The notes below the pieces were generated by a model. The model was not told the DNA's origin, ran no database searches, and was given only the letters and a program-made list of their open reading frames with translations. DNA of 17,477 bases from Candidatus Fibrimonadales bacterium. GTDB lineage: Bacteria > Fibrobacterota > Fibrobacteria > Fibrobacterales > Fibrobacteraceae. How positions within the stretch are numbered: the first letter of the stretch is position 1; the number at the start of each line of letters is the position of its first letter. Position numbers and translations under genes: made by a program. The DNA lies in NCBI GenBank assembly GCA_009788135.1, contig WQSA01000025.1:1-17477 (forward strand). The letters run 5' to 3'. Positions 13,646 through 17,477 of the stretch are shown here, one piece after another.

Positions 13646-14962
13646 CTAAGGCGGTAAATAGCCCTGCGCATCCGGCTGGCGGCTGACAGTCCAGTCCCTG
13701 AATAGATAATTTTCGCCTATGAATTCATGGGAGAGATATCCCTTTTGACCGCCTCTATTTTTTGCGATTTTCAACGTTACCTTGTTATTAGGATCATTCT
13801 TCTTTACAAATAAAAATACAACTATATCGGAATCCTGCTCTATGCTTCCGCTGTCTCTTAAATGATACAGCTCCGGCTCTTCTTTGTTCTTGTACATGTC
13901 TCTATTCAATTGAGACAGGCAAAGAACCGGAACGTTTAGGCTGATAGCCATCTGTTTTATTTTATTGCTTATATTAGTAACGGCCACCGTCCGATTTTCT
14001 GCATCGCCGGCTTGCATCAATTGCAAATAATCAATTATGACAAGATCAAGGCCGCCTTTTTCCATCTTCATTTGCTGACACCTCGCTCTTACTTTGTCTG
14101 CATCCAAACTTCCATTGTCGTCAAAGTAAATATTCAAATCGTTCAATTTGTTAAGGGCATTTGATACGGCAGCCGCTTCTTCATTGGACAAAAGAGGTAT
14201 ATTATCAAGAAGCTTTGAGTTGACCGCTGCTTTTGCGCACACAAGCCTTTGCAGCAATTCTTTGGCTTTCATCTCCATGGTAAAGAACGCAACCCTTTTG
14301 CCTTGCTCCGCAGCATTTACAGTTATATTCAAAGCGAAGGCGGTTTTTCCCTGCGATGTGGGAGCGGCAATCGTTATCATTTGCCCAGGCTTCATTCCGG
14401 TGATATAGTAATCCAAATTGACGAAACCTGTAGGAATTGCATCGGACACAATTCCAGCTTCCCATTCTTTTTTGTAATCATGAATAACTTTTGATATATG
14501 AGCTGGGCCCTCCTCATTTATTTGGCCTCCAAGCAAGTTGTAATTTTTGTCAATTTCTTCGAGGATTAATCCAGCATCTCCCTTCTTATCATTTATTGCG
14601 TTTAGAGAGCCGTTTAAAAAATCATACATTTTTCTTAATTTCGTATTGACTTTTATTTGCTTGGCATAAAAGTCGAGGCCAATCGCCGGAGAATTTTCCT
14701 TAATTTCAAAAAGCAACTGCCTTTCGCAAACATAAGCCTCATTTCTTCCATAGAAATAAGATTCCAGCTTGAATACATCGAAATCAATTCCCTGCGATGC
14801 GAAGTCAAGCATTGCCGCATATATTTTGCGATGTTTTTCAAGGATAAAATCAGAAACGCTAATCTGATTCATAACGGAGTAAATATATCTTGAGGTTTGC
14901 ATTATGCAGCCTAAGAAGCTTCTTTCCGCATCTTCCATTTCGCTGAAATTCCTACCTTCCAT
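13646..14962 (-). CDS. dnaB: DnaB-type replicative DNA helicase (438 aa)
   Basis: The protein has the full DnaB layout. An N-terminal domain (about 9-100) begins EDAERSFLGCIM, followed by a linker helix and a RecA-like ATPase domain (about 175-425). Motifs seen are Walker A in APTSQGKTA (200-208), Walker B in LDLVIIDYLQLM (305-316), the sensor-like VPVLCLSQLNRDM (344-356), SGSIEQDSDI (371-380), and the arginine finger region KIAKNRGG (398-405). The length of 438 is close to E. coli DnaB (471), with no intein or internal stop. It would unwind DNA at the fork as a hexamer. The ATG at 14962 has AGGAAA 7 bases upstream, and the gene overlaps the end of terL by 11 bases, so it is translated with the packaging genes. 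Its place between terminase and portal is unusual. Parts of it are AT-rich compared with terL. Confidence 0.96.
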   Translation of the reverse strand: MEGRNFSEMEDAERSFLGCIMQTSRYIYSVMNQISVSDFILEKHRKIYAAMLDFASQGIDFDVFKLESYFYGRNEAYVCERQLLFEIKENSPAIGLDFYAKQIKVNTKLRKMYDFLNGSLNAINDKKGDAGLILEEIDKNYNLLGGQINEEGPAHISKVIHDYKKEWEAGIVSDAIPTGFVNLDYYITGMKPGQMITIAAPTSQGKTAFALNITVNAAEQGKRVAFFTMEMKAKELLQRLVCAKAAVNSKLLDNIPLLSNEEAAAVSNALNKLNDLNIYFDDNGSLDADKVRARCQQMKMEKGGLDLVIIDYLQLMQAGDAENRTVAVTNISNKIKQMAISLNVPVLCLSQLNRDMYKNKEEPELYHLRDSGSIEQDSDIVVFLFVKKNDPNNKVTLKIAKNRGGQKGYLSHEFIGENYLFRDWTVSRQPDAQGYLPP

Positions 14963-16988
14963 AAATATTTCCTATTTCCACAAATCCCCTGTTTGCCGGC
15001 TGCTGCGGTTTTGGCGCCGAGGCCTCGAATTTCATTTTGTGGAGGCCCATGATCGAACCGGCGAACTTTGCCTCCAAAAGAGCATCCATGAAATGATCCG
15101 GCCTTTCTCCTATTTTCCCCCATCTCCATTCGGAGTTTTTGCCCTTTCTAGCGAATTCGTATTGCCGCTGGTTCCTGATATGATCGAAAATAATTTCCGG
15201 AGCGTCTTCCGGAAACTGGAAAGCTTGCTTGGAGCCGGGGGCGTTCTGGAATTGGCTGCGGATTATACTTTGCATTGAGTTGGTGTTTATGATATACAAA
15301 GTTAAGCCTTTGTATCTGCCTCTATGTTTATTGTCCGGATCTGCCCTGCCGATCTCATGAAGCGGGCCGTCCTTGGACATTCCTTTGGAAGGCTTCCATT
15401 CGGGATGGTTTCTGCAAAATTCATATACAGCCTCGGAATCACCTCCATCGCCGGAGTCAACCAAGCCTCCAGAGAACTTAAGGGCAACAGTTCCTTTCAT
15501 TTTGTAATTAAGCGGGTTGCACATTTCCGTTGCTGCGAGCATAGCGTCTTCAAGCCCTTCGGTTCCTGGATTTCTAGGTATATTTTCCGCTCTGATTAAG
15601 AAATTGCGGCCGTCATCGCCCCAGCCAAGCAATATAAACCAAATCTCCTTGTCTCCAACATCCACGCCGCCTGTCAAACGGTAAACGCCTTCCGGTATCT
15701 CATTGCGGGCGCAAAGATAGTTCCCTTTCATCCTTGAGAAATCCATGTCGTAGCTGCGGCTTGCCTTTTCGTCTTCCTTTGGCTTTGCGAGCCAGGAGTT
15801 GTTGAAATCAGCCTCCGCAAACGGATCGTCAAGGCTTTTCAGATATGCGGCCGCCGTCGAGCTCCAGTTCTTGTTTGGAGTCAGGAAAATAGGTTCTCGA
15901 AAACCGCATTCCGCAACGGTCAGGTAAGGATCCATGTCCTTCCAGCGTTTCCTTTTGGTCACAATGAAATAATGCATGCTATCCGTTATTTTGCCCTGGC
16001 ATTGAGGGCATTCAACCCAGGCTGAATTGTTCATCTCTATCATGTTGTAATCCATGTCCTGCGGCCATTTGAAATGACTGTAAAAATCCGGAACGAACCA
16101 GCCATCGCATAGAGGGCACTGGATTTCTTCCATGAACCTTTTGGTTCGGTTGTAATAGTAATATGTATATCCAGTTTCGGTGCTTTTCGGAGTGCATCCT
16201 ATAATAGTGAGCCTTCGCGGGCTTGTCTGCATTCGCTTTTCGGATAAGTCAATCGGATTGTGTCCTTTGCCTTCCTGCTTGAATTCGTCATGTTCGTCAA
16301 CCATCACGTAGCTGGTGCCTGTTTGCTCGGCAAGGGTGCTAGGCGAGCTTGCCAAAGCGAGGGAGAAAAAATTGCCGTTTGCAAAACGGATGATATTCTT
16401 GTTCTCAATCTTGTCAAACCCCACCTTTTCCCTGGAAGCGTCCAAGAGAGGATATAGGCGCGTGTCCCTTACCTTGTCGAACATCTTTGCGGTTGGAAGC
16501 ACGTAAATCCCTCTGCGATTCATATAGCCCGTCAGATAAGCCGCCAGGCATGCCATAAGGTCCGATTTGCCCGATTGGGCCGCCCAGCATAAGACTATGC
16601 GCTTGCATGCCGGATTGTCCAGCAGCTCCAATATGAACTTCACGTGCGGGAATATCTCGAAGTTCATTTTCCGCTGTTCCTTGTATCCATGCCCAACAGG
16701 AAGGGTTATATTTTCTTCTATCCAAGTTTGAGCCTTCAGAATATTATTTTCAAGCAGCATGTCTTTGAGTTTAATAGCTAGGCGAGCATATTCGCCGCCA
16801 ATTTCAATTCCTATATTATCGCTTTGCTTGAATTTATATTCCAAATAAGACGCTAATTGAGCCTTCGCACTTTCCTTATCCTTTCGCCTCAGTTCGCGCC
16901 TATAGCAGGCCTGGCAAAGTCCGCCGGCATGAACTTCTTTGTCGCATCCCTTTCTGCTGCAAGTGTTAGGCATCTGCAGCATCCTCAT
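14952..16988 (-). CDS. terL: Terminase large subunit (GpA family, 678 aa) with N-terminal zinc-ribbon-like motif
   Basis: GpA-type packaging ATPase and nuclease. The ATPase domain has Walker A, LCWAAQSGKSDLM (133-145), and Walker B, SYVMVDEHDEF (226-236), followed by the coupling motif IIGCTPKST. Two CxxC pairs (291/294 and 327/330) form the metal-binding insert typical of GpA. The nuclease domain has GGVDVGDKEIWF with Asp443, LVDSGDGGDSEA with Asp511, and DHFMDALLEA with Asp631/635 as likely metal ligands. It packages DNA into the prohead and cuts concatemers. Ahead of the ATPase lies CSRKGC...GLCQAC (Cys10, 15, 25, 28), a small zinc-ribbon-like module, in the region where lambda gpA (641 residues) contacts its small subunit. 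The start is uncertain: ATG at 16988, or at 16973, which has GAGGA better placed and overlaps the small terminase stop by 8 bases. Confidence 0.96.
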   Translation of the reverse strand: MRMLQMPNTCSRKGCDKEVHAGGLCQACYRRELRRKDKESAKAQLASYLEYKFKQSDNIGIEIGGEYARLAIKLKDMLLENNILKAQTWIEENITLPVGHGYKEQRKMNFEIFPHVKFILELLDNPACKRIVLCWAAQSGKSDLMACLAAYLTGYMNRRGIYVLPTAKMFDKVRDTRLYPLLDASREKVGFDKIENKNIIRFANGNFFSLALASSPSTLAEQTGTSYVMVDEHDEFKQEGKGHNPIDLSEKRMQTSPRRLTIIGCTPKSTETGYTYYYYNRTKRFMEEIQCPLCDGWFVPDFYSHFKWPQDMDYNMIEMNNSAWVECPQCQGKITDSMHYFIVTKRKRWKDMDPYLTVAECGFREPIFLTPNKNWSSTAAAYLKSLDDPFAEADFNNSWLAKPKEDEKASRSYDMDFSRMKGNYLCARNEIPEGVYRLTGGVDVGDKEIWFILLGWGDDGRNFLIRAENIPRNPGTEGLEDAMLAATEMCNPLNYKMKGTVALKFSGGLVDSGDGGDSEAVYEFCRNHPEWKPSKGMSKDGPLHEIGRADPDNKHRGRYKGLTLYIINTNSMQSIIRSQFQNAPGSKQAFQFPEDAPEIIFDHIRNQRQYEFARKGKNSEWRWGKIGERPDHFMDALLEAKFAGSIMGLHKMKFEASAPKPQQPANRGFVEIGNIYGR

Positions 16989-17337
16989 TTTGCGCGGAAG
17001 CGTCCAAAGCCTTTATCACTTCTCGCTTGTATTTTTCAACCGCTGCAATGTGTATTTGCTGGCTTTCCTCAATATCTTTTCCGAGAGCTTCAAATGGAAC
17101 CACTTCCGTAAATACTCTAAGGAATCTCTGTAAAATCTCAAAAAGATTCTGGAGCGCATTATCGCTCTCTGTTTTGTAAACAAGCTTGCCTTGCTTCAAC
17201 TGCAAATCAATAGCTTTGTCTATGTATTTAACTTCAGCGTTTTTTACATCATAGTATTCCTTGTCCTTCAACTCGCCTTTTACATTATGCAAAGCATTCG
17301 CTTCCGAGTTAAAAATTCCATTTTCCTTTTCTTCCAT
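16966..17337 (-). CDS. Putative terminase small subunit lacking the usual N-terminal HTH (123 aa)
   Basis: The ATG at 17337 has GAGG 8 bases upstream, and the in-frame TAG at 17371-17373 rules out a longer start. The gene overlaps terL. The protein is helical and charged. YYDVKNAEVKYIDKAIDLQLKQGKLV (28-53) and NALQNLFEILQRFLRVFTEVVP (60-81) resemble the helical core and oligomerisation part of lambda Nu1-type small terminases (KLRREVEEL... then a buried helix). Most Nu1-type proteins carry an N-terminal winged helix for cos/pac recognition. Here residues 1-25 have no such domain. The place before terL supports a small subunit that may need another DNA-binding partner. A different small protein that helps packaging is also possible. 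Confidence 0.55.
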   Translation of the reverse strand: MEEKENGIFNSEANALHNVKGELKDKEYYDVKNAEVKYIDKAIDLQLKQGKLVYKTESDNALQNLFEILQRFLRVFTEVVPFEALGKDIEESQQIHIAAVEKYKREVIKALDASAQNEDAADA

Positions 17338-17406
17338 TTTTCTTTCCTCATTTTTTTTGAATGTGACACGCTATTTTTTGTACCATCCGCATTTTTGTGG
17401 GCTATC

Positions 17407-17438
17407 GGCGGGTACCCCGACAAATGGGGGTGCCCGCC
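17407..17438. other. GC-rich hairpin upstream of the terminase genes
   Basis: GGCGGGTACCCC (17407-17418) pairs with GGGGTGCCCGCC (17427-17438), twelve base pairs with one G/U wobble on the plus strand (A/C mismatch on the minus strand) and an 8-base loop, GACAAATG. No U-run follows on the minus strand. Located between the upstream gene and TerS, it may be a terminator-like attenuator, an mRNA processing site, or part of a packaging recognition site. Bases 17338-17477 otherwise contain only the end of another frame and the TerS ribosome-binding site. Confidence 0.55.
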
Positions 17439-17445
17439 ACAGAAC

Positions 17446-17477
17446 CTATTTCTTTTTAATACCCATAGCCTCCAGCC
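17446..17477 (-). CDS. End of an unidentified upstream gene (cut by window edge)
   Basis: One frame ends with the residues LEAMGIKKK and a TAG stop at 17446-17448. This is the likeliest C-terminus of the gene before TerS, since the basic ending and spacing to the hairpin are plausible. Only nine codons are visible, and two other frames cannot be excluded, so no function can be given. Confidence 0.3.
   Translation of the reverse strand, partial: LEAMGIKKK

Noticed and set aside
17338..17477. Open frame running through the hairpin (FCGGHPHLSGYPP...)
   Set aside because: No start codon with a ribosome-binding site, reads across a hairpin and poly-A, and its composition is not protein-like.

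Overview
The window is one continuous piece of a tailed double-stranded DNA phage or prophage genome. It holds the packaging, head and tail region of a lambda-like siphovirus. Every gene I can support lies on the minus strand, so transcription runs from the right end (about 17477) to the left end (1). Gene borders are tight: most neighbours touch or overlap by 1-23 bases, many through ATGA or TAATG stop/start junctions, and most starts have a clear purine-rich Shine-Dalgarno sequence. There is no tail sheath gene, and a single 756-residue tape measure gene is present, which together point to a long non-contractile tail. Nothing in the window identifies the host species. The Shine-Dalgarno use and codons fit a bacterium of moderate GC content with strong ribosome-binding sites. 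No integrase, repressor, lysis gene, tRNA, CRISPR array or insertion sequence is visible.

Layout in transcription order. Packaging: the end of an unidentified upstream gene, a GC-rich hairpin, a putative small terminase lacking the usual N-terminal helix-turn-helix, then a GpA-type large terminase (terL) with an extra N-terminal zinc-ribbon-like motif. Next comes a full-length DnaB-type replicative helicase, overlapping terL and translationally coupled to it. This is the most unusual feature. Head: after the only internal gap of more than about 55 bases (124 bases, with an inverted repeat) come a gpW-like head-tail joining protein, a lambda-type portal, an S49-family prohead protease whose C-terminal half is also a separately started scaffold, and an HK97-fold major capsid protein. 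A Lys/Ala-rich coiled-coil protein follows, sitting where lambda has gpFI.

Tail: two probable neck or tail-completion proteins (gpZ-like and gpU-like by position) are followed by a tail tube protein. Next is a tail-assembly chaperone pair joined across an A9 run, which would need a -2 or +1 frameshift. Then come a 51-residue single-span membrane protein (outside the usual gene-length cutoff), the tape measure with internal coiled-coil repeats, a small distal-tail-like protein, an 821-residue tail hub protein with a central beta-sandwich-like insertion, and the first 347 residues of a tail fibre cut by the left window edge.

How they work together: TerS/TerL package DNA through the portal into a shell of capsid protein built on the scaffold and matured by the protease. 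The W/Z/U-like proteins seal the neck and terminate the tail. The chaperones load the tape measure, around which tube protein polymerises. Hub and fibre form the tip that contacts the host. The helicase does not fit this morphogenesis set, which makes it the main point for follow-up.
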